The notes: generated by a model not told the origin, from the sequence alone. 64,000 nucleotides of DNA from Lachnospiraceae bacterium (GCA_024684065.1 JAIKXO010000306.1:1-64000), one strand, 5' to 3'; counted from the stretch's first letter, positions 1-9,496 are shown. Translations and numbers: made by a program.

Positions 1-696
1 CGAAGCCATAATGACCGGTATCTGCTCTTCCTTTCCGAGAAGAAACAGCTTCTTAAGCATCGCTTTCATATTGTCGCAGGTTCTGTATATTTTCTCCCCG
101 TTATCATATAAAACGCTGCTTTCGCAAAACGGCGTTATTTCTATAAAGTCATAGAAAGAAGCCCTGTCACTAAGCTCTTTATCCCCTCTTTTCAGGCGGA
201 TTGCCTCCGACAGTTCCCCACCGTCGCATACAGCGCCCACAAGCAATCCCTCACGGTATTTTGCCAGTAATGATCTGTCGATCTCAAGCGATCCGTTCTT
301 TGGGTCTCTCCTTCCATAGGAAACTAGCCTGTAAAGGTTTCTTATCCCCGCTTCATTTGCGGCGTAGAGCAAAACAGGATGGCATTTCCGGCTGTCCCCC
401 GTAAGAGCCTGATCCGGGTTTTCTATAAAATAAGCTTCCATTCCGTAAATTATCTTAAGGAAATCATCACTCCCCGAGCCTTCGTCTGCCATTCTGTTTG
501 TTTCCTCAAATTCCCTGTGATGTTTCTTCCAGATGTGATAGACCTCAGGAAACGCCTGAACGCTTCCGAGATCCGTAACGGCTATGATATCATACTTATG
601 CTCCAGGGCATATTCCACCAGCTCCTTCGGAGATATAAGCCCTCTCATCTCGGACATCTTTGTATGAATATGAAGTTCTGTTTTTTTATTAGGCAT
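1..696 (-). CDS. PolC-like PHP-domain protein (3' part cut by window edge)
   Basis: The frame is open for 232 codons from ATG at 694-696 to the window edge, preceded by a good SD (AAAGGAAAGG). The protein starts directly with the PolC-type PHP motif: HIHTKMS at residues 9-15, TDLGSVQAFPE at 41-51, KIIYGMEAYF at 81-90, then KYREGLLVGAVCDGGEL. Full PolC has an N-terminal region and OB fold before the PHP domain, and the DnaQ-like exonuclease interrupts the PHP domain just after the KIIYG.EAY motif. Here the OB region is absent and the text runs straight from the first to the second PHP half, so the exonuclease insert is missing. The TDHG histidine is Leu43, so metal binding may be altered. It is probably a PolC paralogue or free-standing PHP protein rather than the replicative enzyme. 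Whether a polymerase domain follows cannot be seen. Confidence 0.7.
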   Translation of the reverse strand, partial: MPNKKTELHIHTKMSEMRGLISPKELVEYALEHKYDIIAVTDLGSVQAFPEVYHIWKKHHREFEETNRMADEGSGSDDFLKIIYGMEAYFIENPDQALTGDSRKCHPVLLYAANEAGIRNLYRLVSYGRRDPKNGSLEIDRSLLAKYREGLLVGAVCDGGELSEAIRLKRGDKELSDRASFYDFIEITPFCESSVLYDNGEKIYRTCDNMKAMLKKLFLLGKEEQIPVIMAS

Positions 697-881
697 ACCC
701 TTTCCTTTAACCTTTCATTATTTTGCAGTATATTTGGACCATTCCCATCAGAACTGCCCCGCGATCCCCATGCCGGACTGCGGGCGCCCTGCCGGGACAG
801 TCAGTTATCAGTTACCTGATCTTTGATCATATTTACATTATATCACATAGCTCCCGTATATACGTCAGACGTTAGTCATAT

Positions 882-917
882 AAACAAAAAAACCGGGCAG
901 AGGAAACCTCATGCCCG
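882..917 (-). terminator. Rho-independent terminator after the hybrid kinase
   Basis: On the minus strand the stem CGGGCA/TGCCCG extends through CCTC/GAGG with one bulged base and an AAA loop, and is followed by GGTTTTTTTGTTT. It lies about 100 nt beyond the kinase stop. The remaining intergenic DNA (697-881 and 918-1014) shows no gene or repeat that I recognise. Confidence 0.8.
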
Positions 918-1014
918 ATCGTCCCGTTAATATAACCGTAATCTTCCGATTTACGCACATGACATACGCAAAAAAACGGATAAATTCGTTTCCTGTCATT
1001 TCCCTGCAGCCATA

Positions 1015-3708
1015 TCAGCTGTCAAATACGGATAAGACCTTGTCAAGATCTCCCTTCAGCCCCTTAAAGTCCTTTAAAAACAGCGGTGTTTCCCGCCAAA
1101 GAGTCTCCTTATCGCCGTTTCTTCCGGCCTCCTCAAGGACCTTCGCCCTTTCGGAAAGGGAAGTGGCGCCTATTGAAGCGGAAGTACTCTCTTTATTGAA
1201 TGAACCGTCAGGGAATAAGTATCAAGATCGCCTGAATCAAGGCTCCTCTCTATTGTTTCTGCCCTTTCCGTTATGGAATCCCTGTATGTCTGAAGGGCGA
1301 AAATATAGTCATCCTCGTCCCCGCAGTATTCCATGCCCTTCTTCGGATCGAGCAGGGCAAGGCCTGCTATGGCCTGCAGAAAACCGTCCTCCCCGCTTTC
1401 TTCTGCCTTTGTTCTGTCTTCCTCATCCGGCGACTTTGGCAGATCGTCTGTCTTAATATATTTCCTTAACATCTTTTCCATATCCGCTATGTTAACGGGC
1501 TTGGGCAGATAATCGGTATGCCCTGCGGCGAGGAGCTTTTCCCTGTCTCCCGAAACCGCGCTCGCCGTAAGGGAGATGACCGGGGTCTTTTCGAACTTTT
1601 CGGGATAAAGTACCTTAAGCTTCTTGACAGTCTCGATACCGTCAATCTCCGGCATGCGGTAATCCAGAAAGACCATATCATAATCCTTCTCTCCGAATTT
1701 ATCTATGCATTCCTTCCCTCCCGAAGCGGTCTCTATCTCCATCTCGGTACGCTTTAAAAGCCCCGCTATGACCTGCAGGTTCATGGGAGTATCATCAACT
1801 ATCAGGATCCGTCTGCCGGGCGCTTTAAACGGTTTCTCCACATCCTGTTTATTCGCAGGCGCATAGGCATCGGTTTTGGGATCAAAACTGCCGATCGTAT
1901 CCGGATCGGAGATCCCCTGCCAGAGTTCAAAAGAGAACCTGGAGCCTTCATTATATGTGCTTTCCACGGAAAGATCCGACTGCATCATCTGAAGGAGCTG
2001 GCGGGTGATCGACAGTCCGAGTCCCGAGCCCTCTATGCTTCTTGTGCGCTGGGTATCAAGTCTTTCGAAGGCGCTGAACAGCCTGTCCATCTCCTCCTTA
2101 CGGATACCGATACCCGTATCCGTCACGGCAACATAGATCTTTACTCTGTCCCCGTCTTTCTCTTTTGCTGTCATTTCCAGCAGAACGCCACCCTTCTCCG
2201 TATATTTGACGGCATTGGTCAGAATGTTGACTATGATCTGCTTTACCCTGAGCTCATCACCGATAAGCCCCTTTGGGAGTTTCGGATCGATCGAAAAATT
2301 AAGCTCAAGGCCTTTTGCCTCCGCGCGGAACCGTATCAGATTATAGAGATCACCTATTATCCCCTTAAGGGAATAGGGGCCCTTTGACAGTTCCATCCGC
2401 CCTGCCTCTATTTTGGAGAAATCCAGGATGTCGCTTATTATCCCCAAAAGGCTCTCGCCGGCCTTTCTTATATTCTCCGCGTAGGAAAGGATGGTTTCAT
2501 CATCGCATTCCCTCTTTATCATTTCATTCATGCCAAGGATCGCGGTGATCGGAGTCCTTATCTCATGGGACATATTTGACACAAAACCGCTTTTTGCCAT
2601 GTTCGCTGTTTCCGCTGCCCTTAAGGCATCGGCAAGCTCTTCATGCATGGCGATCTGCTCCTCTAACTCCTGCTGCTTCATCCGGTTTTCCGCTTCGGAG
2701 ATCTCCTTTTCGAGCTCTGCCTTTGACGTCCGCCTGATCTGGATGATCATCAGGGTAAACATCGCCGCAAGGACCAGAGCTGTCAGGATAGACTGGATCA
2801 GACTTCTCGTGATGATCGAATCGGATATGCTGTTTATCTGGTCACTGATGACGCTTTCCCTGATCAGGTAGGTAAGCATCCAGTCCGAACCGTGGATCGG
2901 TACATAATACAGGGTCTCAAAGATACCGTTGTAGGTAAAGGAAACAACCCCCTCCCTTCCGCTCTCAAAGTCATCCACAACCTTTTCCACGGAATAACCG
3001 TCCTCATATTCCGCATGTCCCATTGCCTCAAGAAGGTTATCCTCGCTTGCAAGTCCGCCAAGCACGAGGTTTGTAAGCGCCACACCGGTTTCAGTGTAGA
3101 TATTGCAGAAGGTCGTGCTGTTATTGGACTGGAGGGAAACGTTCTGGATCATCTTGTCCATATCTATCTCCATAAAACAGACGACCAGTGTATGTCCCTC
3201 AAAGGGCAGATTGTCGACAGGCATCGCTATAACGACCTTTTTATCGCTGCTTTCAAGGTTTTTAACGGATATATCCGTTTGCGGAAAGATTCAGATAGTC
3301 AAACTTATAATGGTCTATATCGGACCTCGTCCCGCGGGAAGTATATATAAGCCCGTTTTCGTCCACAAAGGCGAATTTTTCAAGGGTGTAGAGCTGCTTC
3401 ATCCTGGCCTGACACGCCTGCAGGCTTTCAGTACTTTCAAGGTCTTCTTTTTCGATCATGCCGATAGCGGTATCCATATCGTTTATATAATTCTCAAGAA
3501 CCGTGGAAACAACCTGCTCCCTTCGCTCGGCAAGCTCGGCCAGATAAAAGAGGCTTACGTTTCTTACTGCCTCCTGGGTGTCGCTGTTGGCAAGCCTTCC
3601 CTGGAAGTAGGTACCAAATGTCAGGATGATAACGACAATGAGACCTCCGATCACCGCAATGCGGAAAAAATCCTTTTGCTTTTCTTTCCGGGCAGATGAA
3701 GTATCCAT
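1015..3708 (-). pseudogene. Hybrid sensor histidine kinase with two frameshifts
   Basis: The start is ATG at 3708 after SD GGAGGG. The first segment (3708-3262) has a membrane helix at about residues 17-36 and part of an extracytoplasmic sensor, then hits TAA. The reading continues in another frame from about 3260 (VKNLESSDKK.V), with the rest of the sensor, a second helix, HisKA (SHEIRTP, phospho-His codon near 2567-2565), HATPase (NAVKYT, DTGIGI, GSGLGLSI) and a receiver (FLDYRMPEIDG). An HPt motif VHSIK follows, where a GAGAG run near 1190-1200 causes a second shift to a premature stop. In the restored frame the HPt domain continues (STSASIGA, ERAKVLEEAG) to TGA at 1015-1017. The shifts are compatible with +1 and +2 insertions, which return to the starting frame. 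All catalytic motifs are otherwise intact, so this is either a recent pseudogene or two assembly errors. Confidence 0.8.
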
Positions 3709-3728
3709 TAGTATCCCTCCGTATCATA

Positions 3729-4361
3729 TTATATACCAAGCAGCCTCAGAAATCCCTCGAAAATAAAACCCGATGCAGCGGAAACGGGGGAGACCCCGAC
3801 CCGGTTCAATATGAAAATGACCGCAAAAAGCGCAATGGCCGAATATTTTTCATATTTTAAAAACACTGCGTAGAGCCTGTCCGGCAAAAGTGCCGTAACA
3901 AGCCTTGATCCGTCCAAAGGCGGGACCGGTATCAGGTTAAATACCGCAAGGCTTATGTTGAGGTAGGCGCAGTAAATAAGGCCTGATACGACGATATTTA
4001 ACATATTAAAGCCTGCCCCGCCTGCGATCACGGCTTTAAGGATCAGAAGGCTTACAAAAGCCATCAGGAGGTTTGAAAGAGGCCCCGCTATTGCCGTCAG
4101 GGCAAAATCCCTCTTGGGGCTTTTAAAATTCCTTATGTCCACGGGTACAGGCTTTGCATAGCCAATCCCTAAGAGCAAAAAGCATATTGTTCCCCACATA
4201 TCCATATGAACCCGGGGGTTTAAGGATATCCTTCCCATATCCCTTCCCGTCGGATCGCCCAGTTTTTCAGCCATCCACGCATGCGCGCTCTCATGTATCG
4301 GAAAACATGTGAGGATAGCAAGCACACGCACTGTAAGCTGTATGATATTGTCATACTGCAT
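3729..4361 (-). CDS. Site-2-protease-type metallopeptidase (M50)
   Basis: A 210-residue integral membrane protein of the M50 family, which cleaves membrane-embedded substrates with zinc. The metal motif HESAH is at residues 23-27 in the first helix. The second signature, NLIPVPPLDGSRL, is near residue 141 and supplies the third ligand Asp. Hydrophobic segments fit four to six helices. There is no PDZ domain, so it belongs to the short YwhC/Rip-like group with unknown substrate. It ends 20 nt before the hybrid kinase start and may be cotranscribed with it. The SD is poorly placed (GGGAG almost touching the ATG; GGGGGAT further upstream), so the start is less sure than the family. Confidence 0.85.
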   Translation of the reverse strand: MQYDNIIQLTVRVLAILTCFPIHESAHAWMAEKLGDPTGRDMGRISLNPRVHMDMWGTICFLLLGIGYAKPVPVDIRNFKSPKRDFALTAIAGPLSNLLMAFVSLLILKAVIAGGAGFNMLNIVVSGLIYCAYLNISLAVFNLIPVPPLDGSRLVTALLPDRLYAVFLKYEKYSAIALFAVIFILNRVGVSPVSAASGFIFEGFLRLLGI

Positions 4362-4381
4362 TCTCCCTGATCCCCCCGTAC

Positions 4382-4505
4382 TGCACCGATTTGCAAAGCA
4401 AATCGTGTGCTTAGGTGCAAACCCCGGTTTGCACCGATTCGGTCTGTTTTACAGACCGAATCATTACCGTACTGCACCGATTTGCAAAGCAAATCGTGTG
4501 CTTAG
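4382..4505 (+). repeat. Four-hairpin intergenic repeat, full copy 1
   Basis: Four hairpins in a row. Module A at 4382-4413 (CGATTTGC aa GCAAATCG); module C at 4414-4435 (GGTGCAAACC/GGTTTGCACC); module B at 4436-4462 (GATTCGGTCTGT tttt ACAGACCGAATC); a second A at about 4473-4504. It fills the gap between the MiaB fusion and the M50 gene. The reverse complement of 24419-24549 is nearly identical over the whole length, so this is a discrete repeated unit and not a chance palindrome. Confidence 0.85.
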
Positions 4506-4517
4506 GTACGAACTTTA

Positions 4518-6515
4518 TTAAAGCATCTCTCCCAGATAATAGAATCCCCTGCATTCCGTAAGCTTAACCCTTGCAATGCTCCCGATAAGCTCCCTGCCGC
4601 CCTTAAAATGCACGACAAGATTAGAGGAAAGCCTTCCGGAAATGTATGAAGGATCATGATCGCTCACTTCCTCCGCAAGCACCTCATAAACCTCTCCGGT
4701 CCTCTGTGCCGCTCTTTCCTTTGAACTATCCTGCACAGCCTTTAATACTCTGTCAAACTGCCTTCGGCTCTCCTCCTTTGAAACCTGTCCCTCCATCTCC
4801 GCCGCCGGGGTATTCGCCCTTTTGGAATAGATAAAGGTAAAGGCTCCGTCATATCCGACTTTTTTAATAACATCAAGGGTATCGTCAACGTCCTCTTCCG
4901 TCTCCCCCGGAAAACCGACTATTATATCGGTTGTTATCGCTATATCAGGTATTTCCCGCCTTATCTTTTCCGCCAGCTCAAGATAACTTTCCTTAGTATA
5001 TTTCCGGTTCATAAGCTTTAATATCCTGCTGCTTCCGGACTGAAGAGGCAGGTGGATATGCCTGCATATTTTTTCTGAATCCCGGATGGTTTCTATAAGC
5101 TCGTCCGAAAGATCCTTAGGGTGGGAGGTCATGAACCTTATCCTTTTTATCCCTTCGATCTTTTCAACCTCCTTTAAAAGCGCGGCAAAGCTTATGGGAT
5201 TTTCAAGTCCCCTGCCATAGGAGTTGACGTTCTGCCCCAAAAGCATTACCTCAACGACTCCGTCATCCGAAAGCTTCTCTATCTCCCTTATGATGTCCTT
5301 CGGTTCCCTGCTTCTCTCCCTTCCCCTTACATAAGGAACGATGCAGTAGGAGCAGAAATTGTCACAGCCGAACATGATATTGACCCCGGATTTAAAGGGA
5401 TATTTCCTGACACTCGGTATATCTTCGACTATCTCGTCGGTGCCCTCGAGTATATCGACAACCATGGAATCCGACTGTTCATGTATGCAGAAGAGTTCTG
5501 CAAGCTTATAAATATTATGCGTTCCGAAGATAATGTCCACATAGGGATAGCTTTTCCTGATCTTTTCAACGGCGCTCTTTTCCTGCATCATACAGCCGCA
5601 GAGGGCTATTATCCTGTTGGGGTTTTCATACCTCTCCCCCTTCAGATGCCCGAGCCTTCCATAGAGCCTCTGATCGGCGTTATCCCTGACCGTACAGGTG
5701 TTAAAGATGACAAAATCAGCCTCCTCCTCGCTCTCTTCACAGAGAAAGCCGATGCTTTCAAGGATACCCGAAAGCTTCTCGGAATCCCTCGCATTCATCT
5801 GACAGCCGAAGGTCGTGACATGGTAAGTGACCCTTCCGCCCTTTTTATCTTCAAGCTCCTTTAAAAAGCCCTTTGCAAGCTCGATAAAATAGAACTGCCT
5901 GAAGGGCTCCTTTTCGGGGATCTGCGCTTTTATTTCTTTATCGGTGATCACCATGTCAAGCCTCTCATCATTTTCATCTGCGGGGATACTTTTGTAGAGC
6001 TGTTCACTGTAGGCAAGCCCGATGGTGTATCCCTGAAATGAACGTAAAAATCCGTCATAGAATCCCTTTCCGTATCCCATGCGGTTTAAGTTTTCATCAA
6101 AAGCAACACCGGGTACAATCAGAAGCCCGATCTCATTACTGTCCGCAAGTTCCTCGCAACGTTCTTCATCAGGCTCGAAAATACCCTTATATCCGCTTAT
6201 AGTATCGGAAAGAGAATTAATCCTGTAAAATTTTAATGTCCGCTCCCCGGATACCTTTGGAAGATATACCTTCTTCCCCAGTTTCAGCGAAGCCGAAATA
6301 AGCGATGTCGTATCGACCTCGCTCTGACAGGAATAATAGGCACCTATGCAAGCGGCTCTCTTAAACTGTTCATTCTCCAAAAGGCGATTAAGAATAACTG
6401 AATCCTTGCGCTTCCTGTCTTCTGTATCCAGACTGTTCCTTACGGCCAGGGCTTTTTTCCTGAAATCGTGTTTATTTATTTCCGTATTTCTCTCCGAGGT
6501 TAACAACACTGCCAT
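4518..6515 (-). CDS. miaB: Fused 5-formyl-THF cyclo-ligase / MiaB methylthiotransferase
   Basis: One uninterrupted 665-codon frame holds two enzymes. Residues 1 to about 195 are 5-formyltetrahydrofolate cyclo-ligase (MTHFS), ATP-dependent conversion of 5-formyl-THF to 5,10-methenyl-THF, with GYGKGFYDGFL and a normal C-terminal end (LDMVITDKEI). After a link of about ten residues comes full MiaB, the radical-SAM enzyme that adds methylthio to i6A37 of tRNA: TFGCQMNARDSEK, the CxxxCxxC cluster in FGCDNFCSYCIVPYVRGRERS, and a TRAM domain to the end. Both halves have their key residues. The ATG at 6515 overlaps the DUF896 gene by 44 nt, which suggests translational coupling. An internal Met (LDMVIT) could also give free MiaB. 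The fusion is seen; that both activities persist is inferred. Confidence 0.9.
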   Translation of the reverse strand: MAVLLTSERNTEINKHDFRKKALAVRNSLDTEDRKRKDSVILNRLLENEQFKRAACIGAYYSCQSEVDTTSLISASLKLGKKVYLPKVSGERTLKFYRINSLSDTISGYKGIFEPDEERCEELADSNEIGLLIVPGVAFDENLNRMGYGKGFYDGFLRSFQGYTIGLAYSEQLYKSIPADENDERLDMVITDKEIKAQIPEKEPFRQFYFIELAKGFLKELEDKKGGRVTYHVTTFGCQMNARDSEKLSGILESIGFLCEESEEEADFVIFNTCTVRDNADQRLYGRLGHLKGERYENPNRIIALCGCMMQEKSAVEKIRKSYPYVDIIFGTHNIYKLAELFCIHEQSDSMVVDILEGTDEIVEDIPSVRKYPFKSGVNIMFGCDNFCSYCIVPYVRGRERSREPKDIIREIEKLSDDGVVEVMLLGQNVNSYGRGLENPISFAALLKEVEKIEGIKRIRFMTSHPKDLSDELIETIRDSEKICRHIHLPLQSGSSRILKLMNRKYTKESYLELAEKIRREIPDIAITTDIIVGFPGETEEDVDDTLDVIKKVGYDGAFTFIYSKRANTPAAEMEGQVSKEESRRQFDRVLKAVQDSSKERAAQRTGEVYEVLAEEVSDHDPSYISGRLSSNLVVHFKGGRELIGSIARVKLTECRGFYYLGEML

Positions 6516-6687
6516 CCTTCTCCACTATATCGATACCGTCAAGCTGGGCCTTCAGATTGCCCCGTACGTTTGCGATATATTCCTGCCTCAGCCTTTTCTG
6601 TTCTTCCCTTTCCTCATCGGAAAGCCCTTCATTCTGAGACTTATGATAAAGCTCATTTATTCTTTTTATCTTTTCATCAAGGTTCAT
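6472..6687 (-). CDS. DUF896 (YnzC/UPF0291) small protein
   Basis: A 71-residue highly charged helical protein. The N-terminal helical hairpin (KIKRINELYHKSQNEGLSDE, then EREEQKRLRQEYI) and the VRGNLKAQLD motif are characteristic of the DUF896 family, whose B. subtilis member YnzC is a small two-helix cytoplasmic protein of unclear function. Its last 44 nt overlap the start of the MTHFS-MiaB fusion. Upstream lies a single module-A hairpin and then proB. Function is unassigned; the family call is strong from length and motif. Confidence 0.88.
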   Translation of the reverse strand: MNLDEKIKRINELYHKSQNEGLSDEEREEQKRLRQEYIANVRGNLKAQLDGIDIVEKDGSVVNLGEKYGNK

Positions 6688-6710
6688 ATTCTTGCTCCGG
6701 ATACGGCAGG

Positions 6711-6748
6711 CCTAAGCACACGATTTGCTCCGCAAATCGGTGCAGTGC
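6711..6748 (-). repeat. Single module-A hairpin of the intergenic repeat family
   Basis: Contains CCTAAGCACACGATTTGC then tcc and GCAAATCGGTGCA, the A module seen at 4382, 24419, 24512 and 28027. It sits between the end of proB, whose stop codon it touches, and DUF896. Modules B and C are absent. Confidence 0.8.
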
Positions 6749-7614
6749 TAATTAGTCTCTATATAATCGGCTATATCAAATTCCGGGTTGCGCTTTGAAA
6801 GAAACAGGGTACCGTAATTGCGCCCCTCCATGATCTTATGGATAACGCTCACATCCCTGCCGTTTGCTATCACCATATCACAGCCCGCATTCACGGCAAT
6901 GGTCGCGGCATGCAGCTTTGCGCTCATTCCGCCGGTACCGAGTGTGCTTCCCGTCGACTCCTTACCCATGGACATCACATCGGAAAGCTTCTCGACAACG
7001 CCGATAAACTCAGCGTCCTTATTGCTCCTTGGATCGTCAGTATAAAGACCGTCTATGTCGGACAGTAGTATAAGGGCATCGGCCCCCACAAGATAAGCCA
7101 CGACTGCGGAAAGGAAATCATTGTCCCCTATGGTATCCTCAACCTCATGCACAGCGACGGTATCATTCTCGTTAACAACGGGGATCACTCCCATCCTTAA
7201 AAGCTCGGTAAATGTATTATGGGCATTTCTCCTGTTTATATCATCAACGATCGTATGCTTGGTCATAAGTATCTGCGCCGTCACATGATTATATTCCCCG
7301 AAAAGCTTCTGGTAGATCATCATAAGCCTTGCCTGCCCGATGGCCGCCAGAGCCTGCTTTACGGGAACCTCCCCGTCAGAGGGAGATACGTTCATGGCCT
7401 TTCTTCCAACGGCTATCGCCCCTGAAGAAACAAGGATAACATCCCTTCCCTGGTTCTTAAGCTCACAGAGCTCCCGCACAAGCCTCTCCATCTTGGTGAG
7501 GTTGAGCTCCCCTGTTTTTATGTGATGAAGCGAGCTTGACCCGATTTTTACCACTATTCTCTGTTTCTTTTTAAGCCCCGCCCTGAGCGAGGCTTCATAC
7601 TTTTCCCTTTCCAC
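6748..7614 (-). CDS. proB: Glutamate 5-kinase, short form without PUA
   Basis: Catalyses ATP-dependent phosphorylation of glutamate, the first step of proline synthesis. The amino-acid-kinase fold shows VVKIGSSSL near residue 22, SSGAIAVG, VNENDTVAV, GDNDFLSA and GTGGMSAK.HAA. At 288 residues it ends after the kinase domain and lacks the C-terminal PUA domain of the E. coli type. The start is GTG at 7614 with AGGGG nine bases upstream. The usual partner proA is not next to it: downstream is DUF896, and upstream after 118 nt is a FAD protein. Feedback control by proline cannot be judged from sequence. Confidence 0.92.
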   Translation of the reverse strand: MEREKYEASLRAGLKKKQRIVVKIGSSSLHHIKTGELNLTKMERLVRELCELKNQGRDVILVSSGAIAVGRKAMNVSPSDGEVPVKQALAAIGQARLMMIYQKLFGEYNHVTAQILMTKHTIVDDINRRNAHNTFTELLRMGVIPVVNENDTVAVHEVEDTIGDNDFLSAVVAYLVGADALILLSDIDGLYTDDPRSNKDAEFIGVVEKLSDVMSMGKESTGSTLGTGGMSAKLHAATIAVNAGCDMVIANGRDVSVIHKIMEGRNYGTLFLSKRNPEFDIADYIETN

Positions 7615-7732
7615 TGTTTATTCCCCTGTCTGCGTGTACTCCGAGTTTACCTCTGTTAAACCGGGAGAGCCCGGAAAGTTCAGCTATTTTTGAACTTTTC
7701 GGCAATACCTGATCCACGCATAAATCCTGTTA

Positions 7733-9433
7733 TTAAAAATCGTTATACTGTCTCAAAATATGCTCCGCCGTCTTTATCCCGTCAACAGCCGCGCTCATTA
7801 TGCCTCCTGCGTACCCTGCGCCCTCTCCGCAGGGATACAGCCCGTAAACGCTTCCCATAAAGCTTTCCTCATCCCTTAAGATCCTCACGGGGCTTGAAGT
7901 TCTTGATTCCACCCCCGCAAAAACCGCTTCCTCTCCGGCAAATCCCTTTATCTGCCTGTCAAAGGCCTCCATGGCTTCAACGATCGCGCGGTTCACCTTA
8001 TCATCAAATATCGTACTCAGATCCGCCCCGGCATAGGCTCCCTTTATCTGAAGCTTTCTTATCGGTTTATGATCCGCCAGAGCTGCGCCTCCATTCCTTT
8101 CGGGTACGTCTTCGGCTTTACGGATATTTTCCCGCCCGTTTATACTGTCCTTAAAATCCACAAAACGCTCTGTCGGGATCTTGCCTTTGCAAAGCGCGTA
8201 TGCCTTCTCCTCGATCCTCCGCTGAAGATACATTCCCGAAAGGGGATCTTCGGAGCCGAAATCCTCCTTTTTAAAGGCCGCTACTATTGCCGAGTTGGCT
8301 TCCTTCGATGATCTGTCCGCATAGCTCATCCCGTTTACACAAAGCCTCCCCTCCTCTGAAGAAGCATTGACTACATAACCTCCGGGACACATGCAGAAGG
8401 AATAGACCCTCGTTCCGTCCCCGGTAGTCACAGCGAGCTTATAATCCGCCGGAAAAAGCTCCCTGCCATACCTGGCGAAATCTATCAGCTTCTGGGGATG
8501 CATGACCCTGAAGCCCATGGCGAAATCCTTCCGCTCCATCCGTATCTGCCTGTCATAAAGCATTTCAAGGGTATCCCTTGAGGAATGTCCTATGGCAAGC
8601 ACGACAGTATCGGAAAGAAGCTTTTCCGGACCGTTTTTCTCAGGCTTTTCATGGTCATCGCGGGAACCTTTTTCCGGCTCATAAATAACGCCTGATATTT
8701 TCCCGTCTTCAAGGATCAGATCACTGACCTTCGAATTAAAGCGGAATTCACAGCCCCTCTCTTCCAGGAAAAGCCGCATATTCCTTATGATCCTTCTAAG
8801 CTCATCGGTTCCTATATGGGGCTTTGAATCATAAAGGATCTCCTCTTTGGCTCCGAATTTTACAAAGGTCTCAAGCACAAAGGCTATCCGTCCCGCTCTG
8901 TCCTTTATTCCCGAATTAAGCTTGCCGTCTGAAAAGGTGCCTGCACCGCCCTCCCCGAACTGTACATTGGAGCCCGGGTCAAGCTGTCCGTTTTCCCAGA
9001 AATTCTTTACTGTCTCAGTCCTTTGGTCAACGTCTCCGCCCCGTTCCAGAACAACCGGGCAGGCTCCCGCAAGCGTAAGTATATATGCACAGAAGAGACC
9101 GGCAGGCCCGTCCCCCACTATCACCGGGCGTTTGCTTCCCGGCTCTTTGTTAAACACCGGAGGACTGTACACGGTTTCCTCAGCAAAGATAAGAGAGCCC
9201 GCTCTCCTGCTCTTTTTTACCAAAGCCTCTGTTTTTTTGTCAAAAAACACTCCGATCGAATAAATATAATAAAGCTCTGGCTTCTTGCGGCAGTCAAGTG
9301 ATTTCTTAAGTATCCGGAAACATGCCTGTCCGTTTTTATTCCTTACTTTTCTCCCGACGCGTTTTTCTATTGCCACTTCAAGCTCCTCCTCAGTATGGTC
9401 GAGAGGAAGCTTCAGCTGTTCGATCTTTATCAT
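7733..9433 (-). CDS. COG2509-type FAD-dependent dehydrogenase
   Basis: A 566-residue flavoprotein of the uncharacterised COG2509 family. A ferredoxin-like N-terminal part of about 90 residues (IEQLKLPLDH..EEL, KRVGRKVRNKNG) precedes a Rossmann FAD site, VIVGDGPAGLFCAYILTLAG near residue 104. Then come PGSNVQFGEGGAGTFSDGKL, the MGFRVMHPQ segment, and a C-terminal FAD closure GLYPCGEGAGYAGGIMSAAVDG. The order and length match the family. The substrate is unknown; members have been annotated loosely as glutamate synthase-like or pyridine-nucleotide oxidoreductases. The next gene downstream is independent of it by sequence. Confidence 0.85.
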   Translation of the reverse strand: MIKIEQLKLPLDHTEEELEVAIEKRVGRKVRNKNGQACFRILKKSLDCRKKPELYYIYSIGVFFDKKTEALVKKSRRAGSLIFAEETVYSPPVFNKEPGSKRPVIVGDGPAGLFCAYILTLAGACPVVLERGGDVDQRTETVKNFWENGQLDPGSNVQFGEGGAGTFSDGKLNSGIKDRAGRIAFVLETFVKFGAKEEILYDSKPHIGTDELRRIIRNMRLFLEERGCEFRFNSKVSDLILEDGKISGVIYEPEKGSRDDHEKPEKNGPEKLLSDTVVLAIGHSSRDTLEMLYDRQIRMERKDFAMGFRVMHPQKLIDFARYGRELFPADYKLAVTTGDGTRVYSFCMCPGGYVVNASSEEGRLCVNGMSYADRSSKEANSAIVAAFKKEDFGSEDPLSGMYLQRRIEEKAYALCKGKIPTERFVDFKDSINGRENIRKAEDVPERNGGAALADHKPIRKLQIKGAYAGADLSTIFDDKVNRAIVEAMEAFDRQIKGFAGEEAVFAGVESRTSSPVRILRDEESFMGSVYGLYPCGEGAGYAGGIMSAAVDGIKTAEHILRQYNDF

Positions 9434-9496
9434 AATGAAATCTCAGTCTTTCAGGCACCGGACCGCTTTTCTCTGACTGTTACGTACCGGGCTTTT

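Noticed and set aside
379..1456. Two plus-strand frames of 146 and 181 codons
   Set aside because: They are antisense to the PolC-like gene and the kinase C-terminus and have no SD or family features.
4382..4505. Repeated palindromes as a CRISPR array
   Set aside because: The units are adjacent hairpins of three kinds without regular unique spacers, and no cas genes are near.
7672..7700. AAAGTTCA/TGAACTTT hairpin between proB and the COG2509 gene as a terminator
   Set aside because: On the transcribed strand it is followed by CCGGG, not by a U-tract.
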